The notes beneath the pieces are model-generated. The model had not been told where the DNA came from and ran no database searches. It saw only the letters and a list, made by a program, of their open reading frames with translations. Below are positions 22,430 through 31,269 of a stretch of DNA of 64,000 nucleotides, piece after piece. This DNA comes from Anastrepha obliqua (lineage: Eukaryota > Arthropoda > Insecta > Diptera > Tephritidae). Every line of letters begins with the position of its first letter. Positions within the stretch are counted from its first letter, which is position 1. Location: contig NC_072895.1 in assembly GCF_027943255.1 (NCBI RefSeq), positions 84,074,001 to 84,138,000 on the forward strand, in the 5' to 3' direction. The translations under genes and the position numbers were made by a program.

Positions 22430-25400
22430 GGCCCACGTATCCTCTGGTTAGCTTCCGAACACCCGTTCGGGAGTGAGCTAACGTGAGAAGGCGAAACATT
22501 CCAGGATAGCTGGTTGTGCGCTGGGTTTGGGACCCGCCACTTAAAAATCCCCCCCAATGAAAAGATTAAAAAAGCCTCGGATGAGAACTGCCTTTACTGA
22601 TGACGACCCCTGCAAACGAAATAAGGAATATGATTTGAGGGCATGCACCTGGAATGTCCGGTCCCTTAATGGGGAAGGTGCCTCTGCCCGGCTGGTTGAT
22701 GTCCTCGTGAGAGTAAAGGCTGACATCACTGCCATCCAAGAGATGCGATGGACGGGGCAAGGAAAGAAAACCATAGGACCTTGCGACGTCTACTACAGCT
22801 GCCATGTAAAGGAGCGCAAATTCGGTGTCGGATTTGTTGTGGGAGAGAGACTTCGTCGCCAAGTACTGTCGTTCACTCCGGTGGACGAGCGTCTCGCAAC
22901 AATCCGCATCAAAGCCAGATTTTTCAACATATCGCTAATTTGCGCCCACGCCCCGACGGAAGAGAAGGACGATGCGACCAAAGATTCCTTCTATGAGCGC
23001 CTGGAACGTTCCTATGAGCGCTGCCCCCGCCACGACATAAAAATCGTGCTTGGCGACTTCAATGCCAGGGTGGGCAAGGAGGGAATTTTTGGTCCCACAG
23101 TCGGAAAATTCAGCCTGCACAACGAAACATCCGGTAACGGACAGAGGCTGATCGACTTCGCCGGGGCCCGAAACATGGTAGTCTGCAGCACCAGATTCCA
23201 GCATAAGAAAATACACCAAGCTACCTGGCTGTCTCCTGATCGAAAAACGCGAAACCAGATCGATCATGTTGTGATAGATGGAAGACACGCTTCTAGTGTA
23301 TTAGATGTACGTACGATCCGAGGACCCAACATCGACTCGGATCATTACCTTGTTGCAGCCAAACTGCGCACCCGCCTCTGTGCAGCAAAAAACGTGCATC
23401 TACCTACGCAAAGAATGTTCGACATCGAAAAGCTGCAATCACAACAGACAGCCAGAAGATTCGCCACTCGACTCTCACTCCTGCTCTCCGAAAGCACTGC
23501 CCAACAAATCGGCATACGCGAGCAATGGAGCAACATTTCTCGTTCCCTACGTACCGCCGCCGAAGAAGAAATCGGATTCCGGCGAGCCCGAAAAAACAAT
23601 TGGTACGACGAGGAGTGTCATGCTGCCGCAGAAAGAAAAGATGCCGCCTATAGAGCCACGCTGCGATCGGGCGCAACGCGAGCCATGTGGGATCGCTACA
23701 GAGAGCTGAAAAAGGAAGAGAGACGTATTATCCGACAGAAGAAACGAGAGGCCGAAATACGTGAGTGCGAGGAGCTTGAGATGCTGGCCAATAGGAACAA
23801 CGCCCGAAAATTCTACCAGAAAGTTCGGCGGCTTACAGAAGGTTTTAAGACCGGGGCGTTTTCCTGTAAGAACAAAGACGGCGATCTGGTGACTGACGTA
23901 CAGAGCAATCTTAAATTATGGAGGGAACACTTCTCGAACCTGTTAAACAGTGACAGCTGCGCATGTCATAGAGAATGTGAAGATCCCGATACCCCAATCG
24001 ATGACGACGGAATTGTAGTTCCGTTACCCGATCATGACGAGGTGAGAATAGCGATAACGCGCCTAAAGAACAACAAAGCCGCGGGCGCCGACGGACTCCC
24101 GGCTGAGCTATTCAAACATGGGGGCGAGGAGCTGGTAAGGTGCATGCATCAGCTCCTATGCAAAATATGGTCGGATGAAAGCATGCCTGCCGATTGGAAT
24201 TTAAGTGTGCTCTGCCCAATCCATAAGAAGGGCGATCCTGCAATTTGTGCCAATTACCGCGGGATAAGTCTTCTAAATATCGCCTATAAGGTTCTAGCGA
24301 GCGTATTGTGTGAAAGGCTGAAGCCCACCGTCAACCAACTGATTGGACCTTATCAGTGTGGCTTCAGACCTGGAAAGTCTACCATCGACCAAATATTCTC
24401 AATACGCCAAATCTTGGAAAAGACCCACGAAAGGAGAATCGACACACACCATCTTTTCGTCGACTTCAAAGCTGCATTCGACAGTACAGAAAGGAGTTAC
24501 CTGTATGCCGCTATGTCTGAATTTGGTATCCCCGCAAAACTAATACGGCTATGTAAGATGACGTTGCTCAACACCAGCAGCGCCGTCAGAATTGGGAAGG
24601 ACCTCTCCGAGCCGTTTGATACCAAACGAGGTTTCAGACAGGGTGACTCACTGTCGTGTGACTTCTTTAACCTGATGTTGGAGAGCATCGTACGAGCCGC
24701 AGAACTTAATCGCTCAGGCACAATATTTTATAAGAGCGTACAATTGTTGGCGTATGCCGATGATATCGATATCATCGGCCTTAACAACCGCGCTGTTAGT
24801 TCTGCCTTCTCCAAACTGGATAAAGAGGCAAAGCGAATGGGTCTGGTGGTGAACGAAGACAAAACGAAGTACCTCCTGTCTTCAAACAAACAGTCGGCGC
24901 ACTCGCGTATCGGCACCCACGTCACTGTAGACAGTTATAATTTTGAGGTTGTAAAAGACTTCGTGTATTTGGGAACCAGCATTAACACCTATAACAATGT
25001 CAGCCTTGAAATCCAACGTAGAATCTCTCTTGCCAACAAGTGCTACTTTGGACTAAGTAGGCAACTGAGCAGTAAAGTCCTCTCTCGACGAACAAAACTA
25101 ACACTTTACAAGACTCTCATCATGCCCGTCCTGACGTATGGCGCAGAAGCTTGGACGATGACAACATCCGATGAAGCGACGCTTGGAGTGTTCGAGAGAA
25201 AGATTCTGCGTAAAATTTTTGGACCTTTGCACGTTGGCAACGGCGAATATCGCAGACGATGGAACGATGAGCTGTATGAGCTTTACGACGACATAGACAT
25301 AGCGCAGCGAATAAAGATCCAGCGGCTACGTTGGCTGGGTCATGTCGTCCGAATGGATACAAACGCTCCGGCTTTGAAAGTATTCGATGCGGTACCAGCT

Positions 25401-25579
25401 GGTGGTAGCAGAGGAAGAGGAAGGCCTCCTCTGCGTTGGAAAGATCAGGTGGAGAAGGACTTGGCTTCACTTGGTGTGTCCAATTGGCGCCGGTTAGCAC
25501 GAGAAAGAAACGACTGGCGCGCTTTATTAAGCTCGGCCAAAATCGCGTAAGCGGTTATCGCGCCAATTAAGAAGAAGAA
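22430..25579 (+). mobile_element. Full-length RTE-clade LINE with target-site duplication
   Basis: A 3150-bp insert flanked by GAAGGCTATTATA (22417-22429 and 25580-25592; the first bases overlap the GAA tail). It has a 127-bp 5' leader, a single 997-codon ORF, a very short 3' region (GCGGTTATCGCGCCAATTAA) and a (GAA)n tail rather than poly-A. A single endonuclease-RT ORF and a short microsatellite-like tail are typical of the RTE clade. It lies inside the Helitron helicase gene, antisense to it. Perfect flanks and an intact ORF indicate recent insertion. Confidence 0.95.
22557..25550 (+). CDS. RTE-type endonuclease-reverse transcriptase, 997 aa
   Basis: The ORF runs from ATG 22557 to TAA 25550 without interruption. 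Residues about 25-270 form the AP-like endonuclease that nicks target DNA: CTWNVRSLNGEG, Glu62 in QEMRW, LICAHAPTEE, LGDFNARVG and Asp262-His263 in IDSDHYLV. The RT follows: NNKAAGADGLPAELF, GFRPGKSTIDQ, Asp636 in FVDFKAAFDS, GFRQGDSLSC and YADD at 733-736. The C-terminal part has LTYGAEAWTM and IQRLRWLGHVVRM followed by a basic GRGRPPLRWKDQ, a conserved region of unclear role in RTE proteins. All catalytic residues I can check are present, so the protein may be functional. Length is normal for the clade. Regulation is unknown; the 127-bp leader may hold the internal promoter. Confidence 0.96.
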   Translation: MKRLKKPRMRTAFTDDDPCKRNKEYDLRACTWNVRSLNGEGASARLVDVLVRVKADITAIQEMRWTGQGKKTIGPCDVYYSCHVKERKFGVGFVVGERLRRQVLSFTPVDERLATIRIKARFFNISLICAHAPTEEKDDATKDSFYERLERSYERCPRHDIKIVLGDFNARVGKEGIFGPTVGKFSLHNETSGNGQRLIDFAGARNMVVCSTRFQHKKIHQATWLSPDRKTRNQIDHVVIDGRHASSVLDVRTIRGPNIDSDHYLVAAKLRTRLCAAKNVHLPTQRMFDIEKLQSQQTARRFATRLSLLLSESTAQQIGIREQWSNISRSLRTAAEEEIGFRRARKNNWYDEECHAAAERKDAAYRATLRSGATRAMWDRYRELKKEERRIIRQKKREAEIRECEELEMLANRNNARKFYQKVRRLTEGFKTGAFSCKNKDGDLVTDVQSNLKLWREHFSNLLNSDSCACHRECEDPDTPIDDDGIVVPLPDHDEVRIAITRLKNNKAAGADGLPAELFKHGGEELVRCMHQLLCKIWSDESMPADWNLSVLCPIHKKGDPAICANYRGISLLNIAYKVLASVLCERLKPTVNQLIGPYQCGFRPGKSTIDQIFSIRQILEKTHERRIDTHHLFVDFKAAFDSTERSYLYAAMSEFGIPAKLIRLCKMTLLNTSSAVRIGKDLSEPFDTKRGFRQGDSLSCDFFNLMLESIVRAAELNRSGTIFYKSVQLLAYADDIDIIGLNNRAVSSAFSKLDKEAKRMGLVVNEDKTKYLLSSNKQSAHSRIGTHVTVDSYNFEVVKDFVYLGTSINTYNNVSLEIQRRISLANKCYFGLSRQLSSKVLSRRTKLTLYKTLIMPVLTYGAEAWTMTTSDEATLGVFERKILRKIFGPLHVGNGEYRRRWNDELYELYDDIDIAQRIKIQRLRWLGHVVRMDTNAPALKVFDAVPAGGSRGRGRPPLRWKDQVEKDLASLGVSNWRRLARERNDWRALLSSAKIA

Positions 25580-26539
25580 GAAGGCTATTATAATGGGAAA
25601 TTGGCGGCGCTTCAACGTAGAAGGAAGTGTGGTTTCGCTCGGCTGCAAATTTATACGAGGCAATAGAAATCGCCTTCCCTGAACCTCTCCGCATAACACT
25701 TCCGCGTGCAAACAATTCGGATGCATTTGTTTTATGATAAGTCGTGTGCCATTCACCAATCCTTCTGCTGGGCTTAAATTGCGAATCAACATTATCACTG
25801 TTCCAATTTTCAATTGAATCTTATGCGGCGGAGTTCCACTAAAATTGAGGGAGTGTAAAAATTCCACAGGGAATCTTACCTGATCTTGTGAAACAATCGT
25901 ATCAGCGCTGAGATATGTGCGCTCTTAACCAGGCTCTTGACTATACTCGAGTTTATGATGGCACATTGATCATTTTTTGGACATAATATGGCTCGGTCTT
26001 TTAAATTATCGATTTCTATTATTCCATTATTTGGTTGGAAAACCCAGTCAATGAGGTTTCCGTTTTTTAAAAGAATTTGGTCAGGAATTTTTACTCTTAA
26101 TGCATTGTCTTGCCCTTCGCCGTGTCCTATGTGCAAAAGAAAATTACAATTGTGGGGTTCTTGACTACGCATATTGATTGTGAGCTTAAATGATTTTAAA
26201 AATTTCCACAAAGAGCAACGCTTTAAACAATTACCAACTATGCCAGTTCGCGTACTTCTCGGTATCACAGGCAAAACTTGCCTAAAGTCTCCACCCAGAA
26301 TAATAATTTCCCCACCAAAAGGCGTCTCATTTTGGTGAATATCGCACAAAAGACGATCTAAACACAACAGAGCTCTGCCAGGTACCATGCTAGCTTCATC
26401 CCAAATAATAGCTTTTGCTGCCTTTAATGCCTGACCAGCTTTAGTGTTTGGTTTTACCAAAGAAACTGACGATTCAGTCAACGGCATGGGAAATTTAAAA
26501 ACGCTGTGAGCAGTTCTCCCGCCTGGCAACAAAATTTTG

Positions 26540-26690
26540 GAATTGCTGGAATTTCAGCCTGAAAAACGCTAGGCCATTTGCACATTGGTTCGGAGATTTT
26601 TGTGTTTGGACCACTGATCCTCGCTCTCACTCCAGTACCATTAAGAACCATTAAGACTTCTGTGATCGGTTCAAAGTCCTCCGAGATCCT
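26540..26690 (-). pseudogene. LINE RNase H fragment
   Basis: The minus-strand frame contains ISGPNTKISEPMCKWPSVFQ followed by AEIPAI, the block around the catalytic glutamate of LINE-encoded RNase H (compare VFQAEV in the LOA-type element at 48347). The preceding residues fit a decayed TDGS...GAG block. It directly abuts the truncated Helitron helicase, marking a rearrangement junction near 26535-26545. Confidence 0.6.
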
Positions 26691-26966
26691 ATTCATCGCG
26701 GCCTGAGATTATGAATTCAAACCTACGCTTAAAATATGGTTACGATTTTGGAGTCACATAGTCTGTTAATGAGCAGATTATATTCTGATCTGTTCATTAC
26801 AAGGAATATCCGACTCTTGAATGTAAGCACACTGCTGGATTCAAATATCGAAAAACCTATCCGAGCACTGAAAATTACAAAACAACAAAAGTTTGAGTAT
26901 TCGGATGAATGTTTATTCTTTTTTTATATATATTATAATAGTTTTTTATTTATTGGGAATTTACTG

Positions 26967-27849
26967 GGTATAACGTATGGCGCAGAAGCGTGGACGATGA
27001 CAATATCCGATGGATTGTTTGAGAGAAAGATTATGCGCAAGATTTTTGTACCTTTGCAGGTTGGCAACGGCGAAGAAATCTGAAAACTAGCTGCCTTCTC
27101 CAAACTGAACGAGGACAAAACGAAGTACCTCCTGTCTTCAAACAAACAGTCGCCGCACTCGCATATCGGCACACATGTCCCTGTTGACAGTTATAATCTC
27201 GAGGCTGTAAAAGACTTCGTATATTTAGGAATCAGCATCAACATCTATAACAAGTTCAGCCTGGAAATCCAACGGAGAATCTCTCTTGCCAACAAGTGCT
27301 ACTTTGCACTAAGTAGGTAATTGAGTTAAGTTCTCTCTCGACGAGCAAAACAAACACTTTACAAGATTCTCATAATGCCAGTTCTAACATATGGCGCAGA
27401 AGCGTGGACGATGACAACATCCGATGAAGTGACGCTTGGAGTGTTTGAGAGAAAGATTCTGCGTAAGATTTTTGGACCTTTACACATTGGCAACGGCGAA
27501 TATTGCAGGCGATGGAACGATGAGCTGTATGAGCTCTATGAGGACATGAACATAGAGCAGCGAATAAAGATCCAGCGGCTACGTTGGCTGGGTCATGTTG
27601 TCCGATTGGATAAAAACGCTCCGGCTTTGAAAGTATTCGAAGCGGTTGTTGTTGCGGTACCAGCTGGTGGTAGCAGAGGAAGAGGAAGGCCTCCTCTGCG
27701 TTGGAAAGATCAGGTAGAGAAAGACTTGGCTTCACTTCGTGTGTCCAACTGGCGCCGTTTGCACGAAGAAGAAACGACTGGCGCATTTTGTTAAATTCGG
27801 CCAGAACCGCGTAAGCGGTTATCGCGCCAATTAAGAAGAGAAGAAGAAG
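26967..27849 (+). pseudogene. Rearranged RTE LINE copy
   Basis: Two segments are out of order relative to the full element. 26967-27078 (TYGAEAWTMTISD, IMRKIFVPLQVGNGE) corresponds to about 25130-25248. 27092-27849 (AFSKLNEDKTKYLLSSNKQS onward, ending in the GCGCCAATTAA and GAA tail) corresponds to about 24805-25579. So the C-terminal block occurs twice in the same orientation. Stops and indels are present (for example a TAA at 27318, and an extra VVV near 27645). No target-site duplication was found. Confidence 0.85.
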
Positions 27850-27898
27850 TATGAAAAAAAGTGTCCATCCTTTCTTAGCCAATATTACGATGATATTT

Positions 27899-28135
27899 AT
27901 GTAAAGTGTGTGCCATTGGAAGCCACAACTTTCCTCCCCCTTTCAAGCAGCATACGTCTTCATTTGATGAAAAATTCGAGTTCTTTTAACTTGATCCATT
28001 CATTGAGCCAGCTTGCGATGGTCTCGTAAGAAGTGAACCGCTCTCCAATAAGAGCTGACTGGGGAATACAGCGGGTGGGCAAGATTTCCCAATTCAGTCA
28101 CTCTAAATATTTCGATGTAAAATTTGGCTCAACTT
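27899..28135 (-). pseudogene. Mariner transposase C-terminal remnant
   Basis: The minus strand reads SKYLE, a stop, LNWEIL-like text, HPLYSP and, after a deletion that removes the third catalytic aspartate region, RFTSYETIASWLNEWIKLKE, LEFFIK, stop, and VVASNGTHFT before the final stop. These blocks parallel KTYLETLKW, HPPYSP and WEKVVVSDGQYF in the intact mariner at 20434. Several stops make it a relic. It lies 50 bp downstream of the rearranged RTE copy. Confidence 0.75.
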
Positions 28136-28139
28136 ATTT

Positions 28140-28639
28140 AAAACAAAAAATGCTGGTTAGTAGAGACGCAGAAAGCTCTACTAAAGTCAGAGCACTCGCA
28201 ATAGAGGGTACGAGTAGTTTTCAGAATTTGAAGAATATCTCAAAAGTACTGACGAGAAAAGGTTACAGAAGACCTCACCTTAATAAATATAATGTATAAA
28301 TATAAATAAAATATATAAATGCACATAACGTAGTAAAGGCAATAATGTAGAGATAATGGGTTAAAAAACATACACATAAGTAGCGGCTTTTACTTAGTTA
28401 GGTCGTGCTCTTCCTTGCAGAAACTTCGCTATATAGTGGCGGGACAGTTGAACTTCTTTTATTTGTTCCAATTGCGATATACTTGACATTTGAATTTTTT
28501 TAAGAATTTTGTAATGAATTTGTGAATGAATATGCCACATTTTTTGTTTGTTTTTGAATTAATTCTTGCGTTTACTTTTATGTTCTCTTAGCTTTGTAAC
28601 GTCACGTTGTTCTTCCATAACCGTAAGCATTAAGAATTA
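28140..28639. other. No gene recognised
   Basis: AT-rich sequence between two mariner-type relics. The 88-codon plus ORF at 28033-28299 mostly overlaps the relic and is not supported. Confidence 0.45.
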
Positions 28640-29193
28640 TAGGGTTATCTAATAAGAGGTGTTATTTTGGTATTCAAAGAAAAATGCTATTTTTTAATAT
28701 AAATGATCGGATGTTTATTTCATTACAAAGAGGAAGGTATGCCGATAGCGGAAAATAAACATCAGGCAAATGACCACCACGACCACGCTTGCAGGACAAT
28801 ATCCTTTTCATGAAACTTTCAATAATCAAATTGCAAAGTGGCTGTCCTATGTCCTCGATAGCCTCACGAATTCCATCTTTGAGGTCTTGAATCGACCCTG
28901 GGCTGTTGGCGTAGACCTTCTCTTTCACGTGGCCCCAAAGAAAAAAGTCACAAGGTGTTAAATCACAAGATCTCGGTGGTCAATTGTGATCACCTCTTCG
29001 AGAGAAAACACGGTCCAGAAACTTTTCCTGTAAAATATCAATGGTTTCGTTGCTCGTGTGGCACGTAGCCCCGTTTTGTTGAAAAGAAACGTTGTCCAGA
29101 TCAATACCATCCAATTCCGGCCATAAAAAATCGTTAATCATCTCTCGATAGCGCAATCCATTCACCTGTAACACCTGTTATTAGGAAACCCTT
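28640..29193 (-). mobile_element. Internally deleted mariner-like element with both ends
   Basis: Left end TAGGGTTATCTAATAAGAGG and complement of the right end AAGGGTTTCCTAATAACAGG match at most positions, and both adjoin TA (28638-28639 and 29194-29195). The 554-bp element keeps only the second half of a transposase gene, so it cannot move itself. Confidence 0.8.
28674..29174 (-). pseudogene. Mariner-like transposase C-terminal half
   Basis: The minus-strand frame 29174-28980 gives LRYREMINDFLWPELDGI and VSFQQNGATCHTSNETI, where the second catalytic Asp of the usual QQDGA is replaced by Asn. After a stop, 28980-28674 gives PPRSCDLTPCDFFLWGHVKE with the third acidic residue, and RGRGGHLPDVYF at the C-terminus. 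This belongs to a Tc1/mariner group distinct from the rosa-like copy. The N-terminal DNA-binding part and the first Asp are absent. Confidence 0.82.
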
Positions 29194-29195
29194 TA

Positions 29196-29940
29196 CGTTG
29201 ATTTTTCGAATATCTGACTACTGAAGCTAAAGTATCCGGAAATTAAAAGAAAGTGTTCGATTACCAACGCAAAACAGACTTTTAATGTAAATCGAAAATA
29301 GCTAAGAACAATGAATTTCTTAAAAAATGTTTCCTTGAAATATTGCCGAATCAAAATTAATTTTTATAGAATGGATTTCCAAAATATTACAAAGTTATAA
29401 TTTTTAAAGTCTAAAACAAAGTAAAATGTTCGGCAACTATCGCCTTTAAACGACATAGCGAAAGGAGGATACATATGTAGTGGTATTCCTGAGTGCTCCG
29501 AATTCGCGCAGCGCACCAACTTGGAAGCAGCCGATTTCCCTGCAGGGGGCATACGTGTGTTTATTGTGCATATGTATGCGCGCTTATAAGCCTGCATACG
29601 CACTAAGGAAGCCAATTTTTTCGATGTTTACGATCCCGATATTTTCGAAATATCGTTATTACAAACCCGATATAGCCAGACTAGAGCCGGGATTTACATA
29701 TTCATTATTTTGCAACAACTTAACTAGAAAAAAATTGCATCAATATAGCCTCTGAAAGTATTTAGCACATAAGTAATAAATAAATGGGTTTTAAGTATAT
29801 TTTTTTAATTATAGTAAAACTCATTTCTTTAGTTGGGCTGATGAGCTCTAAACCCGCGATGTGATTTCCCCGCGAAATGAGTCGATCGGTGCTTCCTAAA
29901 AACCTGTGGGCTGCTTCTGAGCAGTTGGACGTCACCTCAG
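29196..29940. other. No gene recognised
   Basis: AT-rich, with no motif in the short ORFs (29364-29615 minus, 29480-29755 plus). Confidence 0.45.
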
Positions 29941-29944
29941 CTCA

Positions 29945-30310
29945 GCGGGCGCTGGGTTAACAAGCATGCAAAGTTGCGAGATCACTCTGGCCGAGGGTAG
30001 ACGAAAGTCGCTCCTGAGAACTCCTAAGGCTAACAAAACCGCAGTTACCCGCAATTTTATGAGTATCCCTACCGAGCATTGTCTCTTAAGTACCCATGTG
30101 GGGAGACTAGGTATTGTTTCAAGTCCTTTCTGCAGCAGCTGTTTACAGGATGAAGTAGAATTATCTCAGCACCTTCTCCTTAGCTATCCTACTCCTGGAC
30201 TCATTTCACTCCTCCTTGTACCCAAACGGTCGGCAGTTCGGCAGTTAGTGCAGACCTTAGGCTTCCTAATCTATTTCATCTTAAAGAAGGCAAACTTACT
30301 GGGCATGTAA
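29945..30310 (+). pseudogene. LINE C-terminal fragment (LOA-type family)
   Basis: The frame has HCLLSTHVGRLGIVSSPFCS followed by SCLQDEVELSQHLLLSYPT, a cysteine-histidine motif after the RNase H domain of R1/LOA-type LINEs (compare CRSCGDPAEKETVEHFLCRC in the element at 48347). The text matches a piece of the relic at 60676-62800 (GAGGTGGAATCATCTCAGCA there). The rest, to 30310, keeps an open frame to a GLLGM-like end but is degenerate. Confidence 0.7.
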
Positions 30311-30429
30311 AAATTCTGGGTACAATCCTGAACTATCCGTGCCTGGCGGTCTGTAACAATACGGAAAGAAAACTAGATCAGTAATCGCTCAGCATTAATA
30401 AATAATGAAACATCTTTAAAACAGAGCGT

Positions 30430-31010
30430 ACAGATGTGATTTACTGATGGGCCCAAAATGGAAGACGGCAGTGCCAGGGTTAGAGTTGTCAGACCAAACT
30501 TCATGGAGGCAATAGTAATCGAAAAAACGACTTCCATTTTTCTGGCGGAGGTCCACGCCTTAGAGCTATGTGCCAGGGAATGTCTTTCGCAGAGGCACGC
30601 GCGGTGTCAATAGCAACATTCTCTCTGACAATCAAGCAGCTCTAAAATCGCAAGATAGCTTATCATTTCAATCAAGGTTGGTCTGGGAATGTTTTAAAAT
30701 TTTCGAAACTCTAGCATCAAGGTACTCTGATGTGGGTACTGGGATATGAGGGGCACGAAGGGAATGAAATTCCGTCACTTTAACGAAAAATGATGCAAAC
30801 ACTCTCTTCATTGGTCCTGAACCTTTCTGAGAGCTAAACAACTGCTTCAAAACTGCCTATATACGTGAGCGGGAACAACGAGGCTTAATCGAGTACTAGA
30901 GAGTCCAAACGGACATGCGGCAATCGAAAAAAGTCATTGATCCAGAACATATAACGGTAGAGGCAATCCTTAACTTTATCAGAAAGACATAGTAAAACTC
31001 TACACTGAAC
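30430..31010 (+). pseudogene. LINE RNase H fragment
   Basis: FTDGPKMEDGSARVRVV (catalytic Asp, with Pro where Ser is usual), TTSIFLAEVHALELCARECL (catalytic Glu), and in another frame SDNQAALKS (catalytic Asp) followed by a degraded WVPGHEGNEI. RNase H removes the RNA template during retrotransposition. This piece normally precedes the C-terminal cysteine motif, but here it lies downstream of it (29945-30310), so the two are separate copies or a rearranged one. Multiple stops. Confidence 0.68.
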
Positions 31011-31049
31011 TACTAACAAGGCATTGCAAACTCAATTACCACATTAAAA

Positions 31050-31260
31050 TTCGTGTGGCATCAAATGATTCTTCTTCAAAGTAATCTCCTTCAACTGCAA
31101 CACACTTATGCTAGCGATTGATCCAACTCTCGAAGCATTTCTGGAACTTTAAACATTTTCAATTCGTCTTCGATTTTTTCACTATTGCCTTTCGGTTGTT
31201 AAAACGCGTTTCCCCTAGTAGTTTTTTGATTCCATGAATCATTGGGTCTTTTTCAACCTT
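31050..31260 (-). pseudogene. Mariner transposase C-terminal remnant
   Basis: On the minus strand the frame gives TRFNNRKAIVKKSKT and then FQKCFESWINR, stop, HKCVAVEGDYFEEE. The ending W..KC(V/I)..EGDYFE is the conserved C-terminus of DD34D mariners (compare RWHKCIISDRDC in 58834-59367). Upstream catalytic sequence is missing. Confidence 0.65.
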
Positions 31261-31269
31261 GAAAATCAT

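Larger units (their letters stand above)
22234..26532 (-). pseudogene. Helitron PIF1-type helicase, interrupted
   Basis: The upstream part (26532-25876) gives LLPGGRTAHSVFKFP, the Walker B motif AIIWDEASMV, LGGDFRQVLPVIP and LTINMRSQ. A one-base slip near 25925 moves the frame into 25867-25595 (FPVEFLHSLNFSGTPPHKI, VNGTRLIIKQMHPN), ending RRQFPIIIAF, where the RTE LINE enters. The sequence resumes at 22429 with IIAFAITINKAQGQTLSRVG and GQLYVALSRV, ending at 22234. These are helicase motifs of the PIF1/RecD-like domain that unwinds DNA during rolling-circle transposition. The Walker A (GKT) region and the Rep domain are absent. Confidence 0.9.
21797..26540 (-). mobile_element. 5'-truncated Helitron, split by an RTE LINE
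   Basis: A rolling-circle transposon remnant on the minus strand. Its 3' terminus is at 21797: CTAG preceded by a short hairpin (21810-21822). The helicase gene runs from about 26532 to 22234 but is split by the RTE insertion at 22430-25579. Sequence upstream of the helicase (Rep endonuclease, 5' TC end) is absent: at about 26535-26545 it gives way to a LINE fragment. The two Helitron pieces together are about 1.6 kb. Confidence 0.85.

Noticed and set aside
22566..25500. Antisense ORFs within the RTE element (for example 22935-23288, 25120-25500)
   Set aside because: Shadows of the strongly coding plus strand; no motifs of their own.
28033..28299. 88-codon plus-strand ORF
   Set aside because: It overlaps the minus-strand mariner C-terminus, which has much better motif support.
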